This document shows positions 1 through 11,367 of a stretch of 63,662 nucleotides of DNA, piece by piece. Source of the DNA: Ectocarpus siliculosus (lineage: Eukaryota; Sar; Phaeophyceae; Ectocarpales; Ectocarpaceae); assembly GCA_000310025.1 (NCBI GenBank), contig FN649737.1:1707590-1771251 (forward strand). The letters are read 5' to 3'. Position numbers and translations under genes: made by a program. Numbering within the stretch: the first letter of the stretch is position 1; each line of letters begins with the position of its first letter. The notes below the pieces were generated by a model. The model did no database searches and was not told where the DNA came from. It saw only the letters and a list, made by a program, of their open reading frames with translations.

Positions 1-345
1 CCCCCCCCCCCCCCTCTCTCTCTGTTTTTTTAGGGGGGGTTTTTTGGTCCCCCCCCCCCAATAGGGGGCACCTTAAAAACCCCTTTTTTTTGTGGGGGGA
101 AAAAAAACCTCTCTTCGGGGGTGGAGTTGGGGCCCCTTTTTCCCTTCCCTTGGAAAAGGGGGGCCAAAAAAAGAAGGCCAAACTTTAGGGGCCCTTTCCC
201 CGGGGTTTTTCTGGGGGGGGGGGGTTTTTGGGGTGTTTTCTTTTCCGTTTTTCACCCCACCCCCCACCCCAGGCCATGTTTTATCTCTCGCGCGGCTCGT
301 GCTTGCTGCTGCTGCTGCGGCGGGCTGCTGCTGCTGCTGCTGGTG
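1..345. other. Poor-quality contig edge plus CTG repeat
   Basis: Bases 1-260 are almost all long C, G, T and A homopolymers, like the low-quality block beside the N gap at 14608-14770. They look like read-end artefacts, so ORFs drawn through them are not meaningful. Bases 300-342 carry a short imperfect CTG trinucleotide repeat. No gene is supported here. Confidence 0.7.
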
Positions 346-910
346 CTTTTTCATTTCGTTTCGCATGCATGCATCCAACAAACAAACCGCGTGCGTGTGT
401 GCTTCTTGTCTCCGCTGGATTTACCACCCAACCAAGTGGCATTGGAGGCGGTGCCATGCCTTGCGCCAGTGTGCTGCATCGGCGGCGGGGTAGAACTGCT
501 GTGCATGCGATGTATCTCTACTGCTGCTGCTGTATCCATGTAGACTATCACCATGTAATCGTGTTTGGGGTAAAGAAATACGGCGCCCTCTCCTCTCTCT
601 CTCCTCCGGTTTCCGACAGCACCTACATACAGCAGTACAGCAGTCAGTGTAGTTATCGGTCACTCATCACATTCTTCACGTGAGGGTTACGCTGCTGTTG
701 GGCACTAAACCTTTGTGGCACCATGGGGTGCGTGCGGTTGACCCATGTGGGAACCTGTTGGTGCGCAAACAAACGTGCAAACGTTCAAGTGCAGGTGTCG
801 TGTGTGTGTGTCTCATGACTCATCGGTCTATTCGGTCCCGGCAGAACAAAAAAAAACGCGGAAGATCCAGAAAGAACCCAGTCACGAAAGGGTTAAGAAA
901 AAAGACCCTT
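346..910. other. No gene recognised
   Basis: About 560 bases with short overlapping ORFs in several frames, none with a recognisable motif or convincing splice structure. The end of the stretch becomes rich in A runs as the next repeat element begins. Confidence 0.4.
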
Positions 911-2134
911 TAGGCCATTTCTTGCGGTTGTCTTTTTTTATGATCTTTTTCTTTTTTCCTTCTCAAAAAAAGACAACTGGCCGTAGAAGGTCTTCTTACA
1001 ATGTCTTTTTTCCTCAAAAAAAGATCGCCAGAAAAAGACAATCCGTTTTGGACAGCCCATCCCGTCTTTTTTTGGGGCAGTTTTGGACAAGTGGAGGCTG
1101 TCCAAAACTGTTGTCTTTTTTTAGTCACAACCACATCACTCGTACCTAGAAACTTGAATCTCTCGACGGCCCACCGCAAACTCTAACGGTGGTCACACGA
1201 GTTGTGTCATGTTGCTGGCTGGTACAGAGTCGGTGGCACCGGCGGTAGCCGATGTTTTTTCAGTGGGCTGGACCAGGTGGACAACCCGATGTGTGCGGCA
1301 AACAAGAGGCAAACAAACCGAGAGAGCCTGGACGCAGCAGCGGTGGGTCATTTTTCGTGTACTGTCAACCTTGCGAACCCAACTTTTGGGCGTCCTATAG
1401 CCTCCTGGTCTGTATCAATCATCACACAAGACGAACCATACGCACAGCTCGTGGCGCATGCCTTTATCATCGCTGTTGCTTGAGTGGGTGGCGAGGGAGT
1501 ACTGGCAAACCAAAGTTGCGACACGGGCAAAAGAGCGAAAAAAGTTGCTCGAAGATGCGGCGGATCATTTTTCCCGCTTGTCCACCACTCTCGCGCTCAC
1601 AATTTCTGAACGTCCTATAGCCTCCTGGTCTGTGTCAGCCACCACACAAGACGGACCATACACACAGCTCGTGGCGCATACCTTTGTCATCGCTGTTGCT
1701 AGAGTGGGTGGCGAGGGAGTACCGGTAAACCAAAGTTTTGACAGGGGCACAAGAGCAAAAAAAATGGTTGCTGGCGCGGTGGGCGTTTTTTCAGCGTGCT
1801 GTCGACTCTCGGCACCTCCATTCCCGTGCCTCCTATCGCCCTGTGGTCTCTGTCAGCCGCCACCCAAGACGGACCATACACACAGCTCGCGAGGGATAGC
1901 TTTACAGTAGGCGCTGCTTCACTCTGTGAGGAGATATCACCGAAAAACCATTTCGGTGGGAAGGTGCATGTATGTGTGACAGCAGCCGTTGCAGAGTCTG
2001 TTTTATTTTTGGTCGGTGAAAAAGGATCGACCAACACCGTAAGAAGGGGGTCATCTTTTTTGTAGATCCCTTTCTGGGTTGTCCGAAAGGGGGGAAAAAA
2101 GATCTGCGAAAAAAGAACCGCAAGAAATGGCCTT
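911..2134. mobile_element. Candidate repeat element with short inverted ends
   Basis: The left end (911-935) reads TAGGCCATTTCTTGCGGTTG and the right end (about 2112-2134) carries its reverse complement, CCGCAAGAAATGGCC. Both ends sit beside A/T runs of the AAAAAAGAC type. Between them lie several copies of TTTTTTT-flanked words (GTCTTTTTTT, TTTTGGACA) and a tandem repeat at 1391-1945. No transposase is visible, so if mobile it is non-autonomous. Inverted ends are seen in the sequence; mobility is inferred. It directly abuts the TTAA-flanked hairpin at 2137. Confidence 0.4.
1391..1945. repeat. About 219-bp tandem repeat, 2.5 copies
   Basis: The phrase TCCTATAGCCTCCTGGTCTG recurs at 1393 and 1613 and, in diverged form, at 1831, giving a period of 218-220 bp. 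Each copy continues with a CACACAAGACG.ACCATAC block and a CAGCTCG.G block. The first two copies stay similar through GTGGGTGGCGAGGGAGTAC. A weaker partial relative lies before the array around 1225-1345. Short ORFs across it differ in frame between copies, so it is not read as coding. Confidence 0.7.
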
Positions 2135-2136
2135 AA

Positions 2137-2851
2137 GGGCGCGGGGGGGATCGCAGTACTTCCTCTTCAAAAAAACAGGAAACGCCTGGAAACGCCTGCA
2201 TATCTCGGTTTTCCAAAGTCTAACTCCAGTACGAAACTACCATCGTAAATTAACCGTCCGCAGCGGTCGCTTGTGTACAGTGTTAGTAGCTGAGGTTGTA
2301 CCCCTTGCGATACACTACAGACTAGCGGTCCGCGATTTTCCAAACGATCCTTCTATCATCGAGTTGTGAGCTACAAGCTAGATTTTTGAAGCTGCTGTGC
2401 GGTCCAATTTTGAAACGCTTCAAGCACACGGTGAACACGAATCACCGCCTATGTGAGTGTATGGGGCCGCGAACTTCAGCGCAGCTCTTCCCTCACATAT
2501 CCAGCTGGTCGCCATTGTCGATTTGAATACCTAGGGTCATGTATATGCATGTCCAGCCTTTAGGCAAAGGTGCTTGAAGCGTTTCAAAATTGGACCGCAC
2601 AGCAGCTTCAAAAATCTAGCTTGTAGCTCACCGAACTCGATGATAGAAGGATCGTTTGGAAAATCGCGGGCCGCTAGTCTGTAGTGTATCGCAAGGGGTA
2701 CAACCTCAGCTACTAACATTGTATACAAGCGACCGCTGCGGACGGTTAATTTACGATGGTAGTTTCGTACTGGAGTTAGACTTTGGAAGACCGAGATATG
2801 CAGGCGTTTCCTGGATTTTTCAGAGGAGGTACTGCGATCCCCCCCGCGCCC
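2137..2851. mobile_element. 715-bp foldback/MITE-like hairpin flanked by TTAA
   Basis: Two arms of nearly 290 bp (2137-2430 and about 2565-2851) are almost exact reverse complements, separated by a 135-bp loop. The element starts GGGCGCGGGGGGGATC and ends with its complement, and TTAA lies immediately outside both ends (2133-2136 and 2852-2855). A TTAA duplication is typical of piggyBac-type transposition, although the GGG start is not the usual piggyBac CCC start. The arms differ at only scattered positions, so it is young or maintained by conversion. There is no coding capacity, so it is probably non-autonomous. Confidence 0.75.
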
Positions 2852-2855
2852 TTAA

Positions 2856-3628
2856 CTTGTGAGGAAAAATAAGAAAAAGTGACTAAGAAACACACCTCAA
2901 AACGGACGCGAAGATAAGAAGCATCCGAATAAGAAAACACGCACCCGCAGAGGCATGAGATACATATACTTCGTAAAAAACTACAATAGGGGACCGGAGC
3001 TCATGGCAAATAACTTGAGATTCTTTGTGCGCTTCTTCCGAACAATGCGTTGTTTCGATTGTTGCACAGGGGGGGCGGCACACCTCGGCACCTTGGCAGC
3101 ACCAGTTAGACGAGACCCCCGGAAGTGGTTTGTCCATTTAGTTTCTGTGTTTCGCACTCATCGGTTGGGAGACAGACGTTCGTGGACGGAGGATATGGTT
3201 GTCGACAGAATGGGTAATATAAGAAACGGCAACTAACTGAGTGACGTTACGGAGTACAAGCCAGGCGACAGAGCGAAACAACAAAAATTGTCATTTGAAG
3301 AAAAATCGTGAGTATTGGACCAACAGCCAGAAAAATAAGACTGTGAGCCTCGATCCGAAATTGACGTTTCTTATTCGCGGGCCCCACGTGTCTTATTCGC
3401 GGGCCCCCAACTGTACCCGATTTGAACTGATGTTGGCTTCCAAAGCCGCAGAACCCAACCTGACTTTAACCTCGATTCCCCGATTTGCACCGCAGGTTAT
3501 ACTGCTATTGGCTTCCAAAGCAGCAGCGTGAAACACGTTTTCTGGACCACTACAACTGTGTACTTGCATCCCATCCCTTGCGCCAAACGGAACTGGGCGA
3601 CTTCCTTGAGATTCCCTCTCCTACGGTC
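2856..3628. other. No gene recognised
   Basis: AT-richer DNA with short ORFs only. A word TCTTATTCGCGGGCCCC is directly repeated (about 3369 and 3391), as is TTGGCTTCCAAAGC (3433 and 3508). The second pair is followed in each case by GCAG, which suggests a degraded 75-bp tandem duplication. Confidence 0.4.
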
Positions 3629-3700
3629 GCCCCGGTGGTCTAGTGGTATCCTCGTAAACCGCTAGTCGCAGAGGTCGTGAGTCCGAATCCCCGTGGGGTG
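3629..3700 (+). repeat. tRNA-like sequence (SINE head or tRNA pseudogene)
   Basis: 72 bases start GCCCCGG and end with a partly complementary GTGGGGT. An A-box-like TGGTCTAGTGG and a B-box-like GAGTCCGAATCC are correctly spaced. The T stem and anticodon stem do not fold as a normal tRNA, so a functional tRNA is unlikely. The core TCTAGTGGTATCCTCGTAAAC is nearly shared with the minus-strand tRNA-like sequence at 28650-28730, which points to one tRNA-derived family, probably a SINE promoter. Confidence 0.5.
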
Positions 3701-3900
3701 ATAAATTTACAAAATATGCGGGTGAAAGCGAAATATAGCTGAGAAGCTCTCGTGAGTACCAAACTTCGACGTTAGCACCGTTGACGAGGGAAAGGGACGG
3801 CGGGACCCTTCTCGCGATAAAAATAACAATTCAGCACGCACCGCAGGAGGAAGGTGGGGCATGAAAACAAATAAAAAGAAGAAAAAAGCCCTGGTGTTTA

Positions 3901-4027
3901 CCCCCTCCTGTGTGACCCTGGATGGTTGTAGATGTACGAAAAATTACACTGAAGGTAGTACTACTCTACATACGCTGAAAAGTGTAGTACACGTCTCACC
4001 ACGAAAAATGGGGGGACTGTCGCCATA
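3901..4027. repeat. About 130-bp dispersed repeat, copy 1
   Basis: Matches 43615-43748 in the same orientation over about 130 bp: both begin CCCTCCTGTGT, share GGATGGTTGTAG.TGTACG, and end with ACTGTCGCCATA. Copies differ by many substitutions and small indels. No coding sequence is shared, so this is a non-coding mobile or satellite fragment of unknown class. Confidence 0.65.
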
Positions 4028-4354
4028 ATAAAAAATACCAAAACACACACACACATACTCCGTTGTTGCTCCACGCCGCAGGCCCCATCTTCGTCAAATT
4101 CCGGTTCCAGACACCCGAACAGCAGCTCAAAGAACAAGCGAGGGACGGCGGAGGAGCCACCCGCGTCGGATGCTGCGAGGGACGTAGGCAAGAGGCTAGG
4201 GATCGGCGGCGCCGTTGGGGCGGGGGGGTCTAGGCGACGGGTGCCGGTGACGGTGTGCGTGAACGACGTGAGTAGGTTTAGAGATTGTGATGGTGTTGCT
4301 GCTGTATAATACAGATAAAACTCGACAGACCGCCGTGCCGTAGGTCACATGACG

Positions 4355-4710
4355 TAAGATACCACACCCGACACCCCCCCCCTGGTGACCGATTTTCAAA
4401 GCTCGAGTTCTCCACGACGAAGAGGATGCACAAATCGCGCGTTTTTGGAAGGACTGCCTTGGCGAGAAATTAAGTCTGTGAGGGAATAGAACAGGGAGGG
4501 TGGTACGCAGACCCTATCCCTAACCCACCTTCCCCGAATTGCATACTTTATCCGACATGCTTTCTTAATAGAAAAACCCTGCGAAGGATTCTGTCTGTTT
4601 TGGAAAGCTCTCGACGAGACGGTTCTCACGCCACAATTTTCGGTACCGCCACTCTGTGTCCTGTGGAGCATTCGAGCTTTGCAAATCGGTCACTGGGGTG
4701 TGGTATTTCT
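4355..4710. mobile_element. MITE with about 70-bp terminal inverted repeats, copy 1
   Basis: The left end (4355-4425) holds GATACCACACCC, then GACCGATTTTCAAAGCTCGA and CTCCACGACGA. The right end (4640-4710) is its inverted complement with a few changes (TGTGGAGCATTCGAGCTTTG ... GGGGTGTGGTATT). Two more elements built from the same terminal repeat lie at 11368-11545 and 11676-11880. The interior is short and non-coding. Target-site duplications could not be assigned with confidence. Confidence 0.65.
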
Positions 4711-4957
4711 GTCGCCTATGGCACTCCGCTACGGTGCACGGAAGGGGACACACTCCTGCGCTCGTGCGAAGCGTACTGCTAAATCGAGCCTGAGAGACTT
4801 TTATTTCTCCATCGAAAACATACATACAAACAGAGAGACTACTCGTTCAAGATATAAGCACAAACAGGATGCGTTGAAGTCTTTATTTACTCTGAGAGAA
4901 AGAAAAATCGGCTGGATACGTGGCTCATTTTGAGCCTGTTTTTGTAAACATCGGCAG

Positions 4958-5547
4958 AAAACGGAAGAGGTCGAGCTTCGAATCTGGAGAACGGCAAGAA
5001 ATACGAAGTAGACTTTGGGGAAAACCGCACAATCTCGGTCTCCCGAGGAGACAGGAAACAGGAGGGGCCTGGGGTTGGACAAGGGGATGTAACGGCCTCT
5101 GCGCGCCAACACAAGTGAGGGAGGGTATGTGCGCGATTTCGTCAACGGACCCCCTCCTTTCCCTCAAGCGCTACATGCTCCAGGCAATAAATACTTCTGC
5201 AGGGAGTAAGGCACGTGCATCGATCGGCAACTTGTAGAGTTTGCCGGAGACTCGTGATGCCGGCTACATTACAAAGAAAAACCTCAACCACGAGCACGTG
5301 ATGTCTAAGGCGACCAAGTCGTGGGGTTCGGGTTACATTCGCAAGAAGACGTGAGGGGTCCGGCGATGGCGATGATGGTTCGTGCAATGGTAGGGGAGTC
5401 AACGCTAAGAAACAAGAGAGAAATCGGTGGCTGGAACTATACAACGAAGACGCTAAGAAATGGGTGCAATATTGCCGGACAGAGAACAAGAAATGGCTAA
5501 ATAAGAGATGGTCTGTAGCTCGCATCGGCTATGGAAGTAAGGTTTGA
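4958..5547 (+). CDS. Unknown Lys/Trp-rich protein, three exons (5' end not found)
   Basis: Three plus-strand exons chain in frame: 4958-5114, 5240-5350 and 5394-5547 (TGA stop). Donors are GTGAGG after 5114 and GTGAGG after 5350; acceptors end in AG at 5239 and 5393. Both junctions split a codon after two bases and restore one open frame, which is good evidence for splicing. The first exon encodes NGKKYEVDFGENRTISVSR, a short beta-rich stretch somewhat like a Tudor or SH3 barrel edge. The second and third are basic and Trp/Lys-rich (KKWVQYCRTENKKWLNKRW). I do not recognise the family. An upstream exon with the start codon must exist, because 4958 follows an acceptor (CGGCAG). Confidence 0.55.
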
Positions 5548-6057
5548 TCGTTGCTCAAAGCAAATACTTTGTTACAACCGGTCAGCCTCGGTCGACTGCT
5601 TCTGTTAGACGGACGAAGTGCTGGCACCGAATTCCGTTGTCGGGAAGTCTTGCCATGGGCAGCCCCCCTCCTATATCAATCGAATAGCATCGATCTGTTT
5701 ATTCGTCGATTCCTCATACTGTATGTTTGGAGAAGTCGGTGGTGCAATTCAGGGCTCTCGCAAGTACAAGCATTGCGGCCAATCCCAGCGCCTGTTGATG
5801 TTCGATTGTACCGGGCGGTCGTTCAATGGGTTTGTACTGGTGACGTGCGAAGTCAAATGATCATTATACCTTTGCTTCCTTGGGTATGCTTGGCTGTCTG
5901 TCCCATACCGAACCGCACGAGATCACAAAACACTTTTTTTTGTTTCCCCAAGGTATTCCCTCACGCGAGCAAAAGGGTTGGCTCTTGTTGTTCTCGTCGC
6001 TTTTTCCCTGACACGTTGTCCAGCTAAACGCTGCGCTGACGGCTTGTGTTCATGCAG
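5548..6057. other. Intergenic or unassigned exon region
   Basis: Open frames at 5618-5860 and 5551-6027 overlap in different frames. Neither has a recognisable domain, though an unassigned 5' exon of the gene starting at 6058 may lie here. Confidence 0.3.
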
Positions 6058-8274
6058 GTGGTTTTGAGAAAGGGGCGAGACGGCGATTGGGTGGCCATAG
6101 AGTCTGCCGTGCGAGTGCTGGTCTTGCTAAATGAGGTGAGAGGACCTGCGCAACACCCTCTCGAACGACTCACTTGTGCGTTTCAGCCACCCCGGGCTCT
6201 CCAGTCGTCGAACATATCCCCAGACACTAACTTAAAGGATCTGGCGGTGAGACTAGGTCGTTGATAAAGATCGACATTGTGGTGTCGGCCGTGGTCACTT
6301 TTCTTCCTTCGGTGTGGTGTTTCCATGCTTCTAGGTCGCCATGCATTGACCGACGTCATCAGCACGCTACCATCAACGCGCCGCCGCGCCTTATGTATGA
6401 TACTTGTCACAGCTTGGTTTTGATGTGTTTTTTTCATAGTTGTGGGTCACCATGCGTTGACTGACGTCACCAGCACGCCACCATCAATGTGCCGCCGCGC
6501 CTATATATCACACAAGTCGCGTTTTTTTTTTGCCTGAAACATCGACGGACAATCACGTTTTGCTGGCAGGTGGCGTCGGTGTTTCTGGTCGCGTGGGTGC
6601 AGAGCGATCTGGATGAGAGCCTCGTTAAGGATATCGCCCTTTCTTCGGGACTTACCGGCCCATCGGGCCGCGACACGTCCGGTCCATCAGCAACGGTAGC
6701 AGCGAATGCTACTGGCATCCCCGAGCACGTGAGTGTCGGTACTCGAAGGGCAACAACCCGTGATTTTGACACAATACTACGTTTCACGAGGCACAACGTG
6801 TCGATGGCTTATGCAGAGGTATGTTTGCAGCAGCCTTGCGGGCTGGGGGTCCTCTGTTCTAATTGCCAAGTGAACCAAAGCATGCGATAATCTCGATGTG
6901 ACTCTGCAGCTTTTGAGTGCTACGGCAATGCAGCAACACTAGTGCTTCGAAGCCTGATCTCCACGCTGTATATGTCGCAACCTGCTTGATGTCTTGTAGC
7001 CAATCGCAAGTCGCTTTGTTTGGCACGGCACAAGCCATGATGCATTTGATGATGCGACCCCTTGTCTGTACGTCCTTGTTTCGTTTCTTGTCTGCCCGCG
7101 CTTGGTCTTACCGCAATTGCAGCGGCTGCTGTTTTGTTCCTCCCACATCGGCCAGGTGGCCGTGGTGCGGCAGCTAACTCCTAGCCTGCACATTGGAGGT
7201 GAACTTTTTTTCTTGTGTGTGTTTTGTGCGGTCGCGTTAGCCTGCACATTGTAGGTGAACGGACATTTTTTTCTATTGTGTGCGGCGCGTTTCTCCCGTA
7301 CGGTGGTGCAATGCGAATTGATGGATTAAAGGCGCGAGACTCCTGCACAATTTTGCCATGGCACGATGCTCGACGTGTTGTGTAGCAGCCTAGAAGCTCA
7401 ACTGTACCGTTGCGCTTGAGGTGGAGGCACGACCACTGTTTGCATTTTTCGACCACATCGAACTTGACGCGATTACACCACTGGGAGGAGTACTCCCCTC
7501 GTGAGTTGACCCTTGTGTTCCAAGCACTAGACACGCGTTCGTGACTACCTGCCATTTGCCGTGTGCAGCTTGAACCTTCCTTGTGTTCCAAGCACTAGAC
7601 ACGGGTACGTGACTACCCGCCATTTGCCGTGTGCTGCTTGACCCTTGTGTTCCAAGCACTAGACACCGATTCATGACCGCCTGCCATTGCCGTGTACTGC
7701 TTGACCCTTGCTTGTGTTCCAAGCACTAGACACGGGTACGTCACTACCTGCCATTTGCCGTGTGCTGCTTGACCCTTGTGTTCCAAGCACTAGACACGGG
7801 GCTTGACTGCCTCCCATTGCCTCATACTTGGCAGGTCCAATCGCGCTACTGGAGGGCATCTGCCGCTTCGTGCCTTCCCTCTTGCGCATCGACCCTAGCG
7901 CGGTCGAACCCCCTCCCGAAGCGACCGCGTCGCCAGCCGCCCCGCCCGAGAAGGAAACCGGTAGAAGGGACGGGGGCTACGCCTTGGAATGGAGAGAGTT
8001 CAGGTCGTTGGCAGCGGCGGCCGGGTTGGAATCAGCGACGGGCGGAGAAGCGCAGGGCGCCGGCTCCAGCGCGAGTTGTAGCTCGGGCGCCAAACAACCG
8101 GACATCGCTGCGATGGCGGGAGGCCCTTGTGAGCAAGGGGCGGCCGATGACACGGAGAAGAAGCCGGGGGTTGTACCGGAGCCCTCCTCGGCACGTGGGT
8201 CGAAACCATCAGACGTTGAGGGTGTTGGCGAGACATTTCCCCCCTTGCCAACGAGCCCTCCGGCGGTCTCATAG
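6058..8274 (+). CDS. Unknown multi-exon protein, probably helical repeat-like
   Basis: Seven plus-strand exons join in one frame: 6058-6135, 6187-6246, 6570-6818, 6910-6941, 7000-7063, 7123-7198 and 7835-8274 (TAG). Acceptors are CAG or TAG. Donors include GTGAGA, GTATGT and GTGAAC, with weaker GTGCTT and GTCTGT sites. Phases agree at every junction; for example the last intron splits GGA-G|GT-CCA. The product (over 320 residues) has hydrophobic helical segments such as FGTAQAMMHLMMRPL and PIALLEGICRFVPSLL, suggestive of HEAT/ARM-like helices, then a Pro/Ala/Glu-rich disordered tail of about 120 residues. No family is recognised. The 5' exon is missing, and the last intron holds a minisatellite. 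Confidence 0.6.
7179..7258. repeat. Tandem duplication of an exon-intron junction
   Basis: The junction AGCCTGCACATTGGAGGTGAAC (7184-7204) is repeated about 60 bp further on as GCCTGCACATTGTAGGTGAAC. The second copy falls inside the intron and carries a TAG, so only the first fits the open frame. Confidence 0.55.
7507..7815. repeat. Intronic minisatellite, about 65-bp unit, five copies
   Basis: TGTTCCAAGCACTAGACACG recurs five times between 7517 and 7800, each followed by a GACT.CCTGCCATTTGCCGTG block and TGCTTGACCCT. Units are 60-75 bp and differ by small indels. The array ends just before the acceptor CTTGGCAG of the exon at 7835, so it is wholly intronic. Confidence 0.8.
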
Positions 8275-9587
8275 CTACTATTTCGGGCCAGTTTTTACCG
8301 GGGGCGAGTCCCGTGCCGAAAGGCAATGGGGGTGTGCTGAGCGATGTCGTGTTGCCAGTTGCGCCTGAGATAGGAAGGCCTTGGACCGGTGGGGTATGGC
8401 TGAGCAAGTGCTGTGGGCACTCGGCTACCTGTAATTTGTAATTTGTACAGTGACTTGTGAATGCATGGCCTCGTTGGCGCGTGCACTCACACTCCGTGTT
8501 TGTTCTCTGTTTTACAGTAAATCAGTCGCCCGACGTTGGGGGGCGGAGGAGGTTGCTTTTTTTGGCGTATCAGTACATCGTTATGCACTGGGTTGGACAC
8601 TGAAAGCATCGGGGGTTGAGGTAACGTATTGCCTCAACAGGTGGTTGATGGCTGCACGCCTCTTGTGGTGTAGATATTTTCTTGTTCCGAAGACTGTAGC
8701 GATTGTTTCCTTACAGCTTCGAGACGTTGTGTGGTGGCAGGCATGCCTGATTGCGTGGCGTCGATTGTGAAACGGTGCTTAACACGTCATGCGTTTTGTG
8801 ACAAGCCGGAATCAGTTGGTTGTTCGGTCCGAACATTTGTCGACGTTATTGGCTCCGTTGGATATTGTAGCACGGGTGTACATACGTGGTACGAAAGCAT
8901 GTCTTGCCTGCAACTAATGGTTTGGCCACTGTGTTCCAAGTGACGCCGCTTTTTTCCCTGCGGTTATTTAGTCAGGCCGACGTCTTTGGCACGATCTTTT
9001 GTCATGGGCCACACCCTGGCAGACCTATTGCGTATGATCTCTCTTCAAGTGTTACCCTTCACCTTGACAGTGCAACGGCCGAGTCATTTGCTTAGCGCTT
9101 GCTCGAGATTGCACTCCCTCACGACAGGAAGGGTTGAGAAAAGACGCCCTGGGTGGTAGTTCTGCGCATATGGAGTCAACGAGTAGTCTAGTCCGCACGC
9201 CTAAACAGCCCGAAGGAAAATCGTCCGGACCCACCGGTCCAGTCCCAACGAAAAACGACTTGTGCCACGCGAAAACTCGCACAGCAAGCCCCAAGAGAAA
9301 AAAAGTAACCAGAAAAAAATAATATCGCCGCGACACAATACGTGGCACTGCTTCAATTACGAAGATGAACGTTGCTTCCAACGCGCCACAGGGCACCAGT
9401 GCGCACGAAAATAACATCCAAGTCGGTGCATAAAAATGAAACTTGACCAAGAAAAGCCGAAGAAAAACAACTGCTGTCGCATGGTGTGTTGTCGGCGGAA
9501 CGTGGTGTCAAGGGCTAAATTTACGACCTGACAGGACTGACTATAGAAAACACTTTGAACAACCCACGGTTATATGTGTGTACGTAC
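8275..9587. other. No gene firmly recognised between convergent genes
   Basis: This stretch separates a plus-strand gene (stop at 8272-8274) from minus-strand exons starting at 9588. Short ORFs occur on both strands. A minus-strand open frame around 9100-9290 could include the terminal exon of the neighbouring gene, but no junction is convincing. Confidence 0.3.
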
Positions 9588-11160
9588 ATCGTGTGAAGGA
9601 GGTCGAGGCCGGGGAGGCCACCGCAGGCAATCTCGGAAGGAGTTCAAGAGCAACATGGCGTTTCTGGCTGCGGTTACAAGCAGCAATTCCGACACAGAAC
9701 AAACGTTCCGTCCCAACACACATCATACCGCCACAGCCAATATATGGAACACAGAAGGGACCTGTAGTACTGTTCCTTTCTTTGTTTCCATCCGCCGTCG
9801 GGTCATGATCTGTCAACAACGCAGTAAACTCAGCCAGCAGCCAAATAAACCCAAAAAAACAAATCAGCCTCAGGCAGGCAACGCCGACGATACTCGTCGA
9901 GTTGATACATCACAATATATGGAACACGGAAGAAACCTGTAGTGCTTGGCATAATCTACAACCTTCGTCCCAGAGACCACACTCGATCGGACGCCGTGGA
10001 AGAGCGGTCCAGCTCGGCGAACATTTTTCGGCCTCCGTACCACTCCAACTCCTCGTGTGGCCACTGCGCGCAACGGGTGATGCGGGACCAACGAAATTTA
10101 CCGGGCAGAGGACGAAAGCCGGATGCGACGAAAACATGATCTAATAGCAGAGCGTCTCATGGGTGCATTGATTCTGCCTTTTCCGCCAGGCAGGTGTAGG
10201 GTAATCGCCGGCTTGATCAACCATCGCCGGGAGGGCGGCCGACCCCGGCAAGACTCGTCATACGCCACCACAAACCTGCACGCATCACCAAGCCACGCAG
10301 CATGGATTGACATCCTCCTGCAAGAAAACAAGGCACAATGGTGTGTTCCTATATAAACGCCGATGCATCGCAACCCCAGCTAGCGACCGACGCTGAAGGC
10401 TTACCATGCGACCGGCGGTACTGCTGCCAAAGCCGATGATGGCACTGCAGTCTGGCTCCATGCCGTCGAACGCGAGGTCTTCCTCCGTGATGCGCTGTTC
10501 CTGCACTTTGGACAGGTGGCTCTTGCTCACCTGCCAGCCATATGGGGAAACCATCGAGGAGGGGGGAGAAGAACGCGGGGCATCTATGTGTCTGCGCGAG
10601 ATGGTCTAGCAAAAAGGGAAATTTCATTCAGTTTGCCCGTGCTGCCTACCTCTTCGCGCTTACAAGTCTTCATCGTGAATCAACCAAACCGTGGGGCCAC
10701 CATTACTTGTCTAGGGGCAGCATGCCGTCAGTCCCGCGAAATTCACACCGCACGCACGCGAGACAAGGGGAAGGGGGGGGGGGGGGGGGGTGTACCCATA
10801 CCCACCGGAGGGGAGGACAAACCAACCCAACCTTCGTCCGCTGCCACATCTTTTCACCCGCTGGCCCTTGAGCGTGGGTCATGATGCCGCGAAATATTCA
10901 AACCGCTCGCACGCAGAGGAGGCAAGGGGGAGAGCGCGGGGGAGGGGATAAAAGACAACCCTCGCCCCGCCCCCGTGTTGATTCTCACTTCTTAACCTCA
11001 CCTGCTTGCCCTTCCGCTTCGGTCTCGGTGGAGGTGCGTCCAGCGACACAGGCACCAGTCCCTCGAAGGTCTTGGCCAGGGGGTGGATGTTGACTGCCGC
11101 CGCCGCCGCCGCCCTGTACACCGGGGCGACCGGCTCCGGCACCCCGCTGCCGTCAAACTC
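9588..11160 (-). CDS. 3' exons of a long minus-strand gene (follow the WD40 exons)
   Basis: Four minus-strand exons chain perfectly in frame: 11160-11002, 10530-10405, 10063-9963 and 9667-9588. Donors are GTGAGG, GTAAGC, GTTGTA and GTACGT; acceptors end in CAG. They encode an Ala/Pro-rich segment ending PPPRPKRKGK, then HLSKVQEQRITEEDLAFDG with a Gly/Ser patch (GFGSSTAGRM), then WPHEELEWYGGRKMFAELD. I do not recognise this C-terminal region. They most likely continue the WD40-type gene upstream on the same strand, but its last visible exon (12077) ends in phase 1 while 11160 starts in phase 0. A small exon is therefore missing, or these are two genes. Confidence 0.5.
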
Positions 11161-11367
11161 CTGCTTACAACAGAAGAAATACGACATGGTTGTGAAGGTC
11201 GTCGACAAATAGGAAGGGGGAATGAACAACCGCACGAGTACGATGCCAAAATTACACCGCAGACTCTGATTCAAACAACGTGCCGCAAATCGCAGTGCGA
11301 CACAGCACCGGATGCGACATCAACAACGTGCAACATATGCAGAACGTGCTGAGCCTTCCGTACGTTA

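Noticed and set aside
92-543. Overlapping ORFs at the window start
   Set aside because: They run through homopolymer noise and a CTG repeat; frames cannot be trusted.
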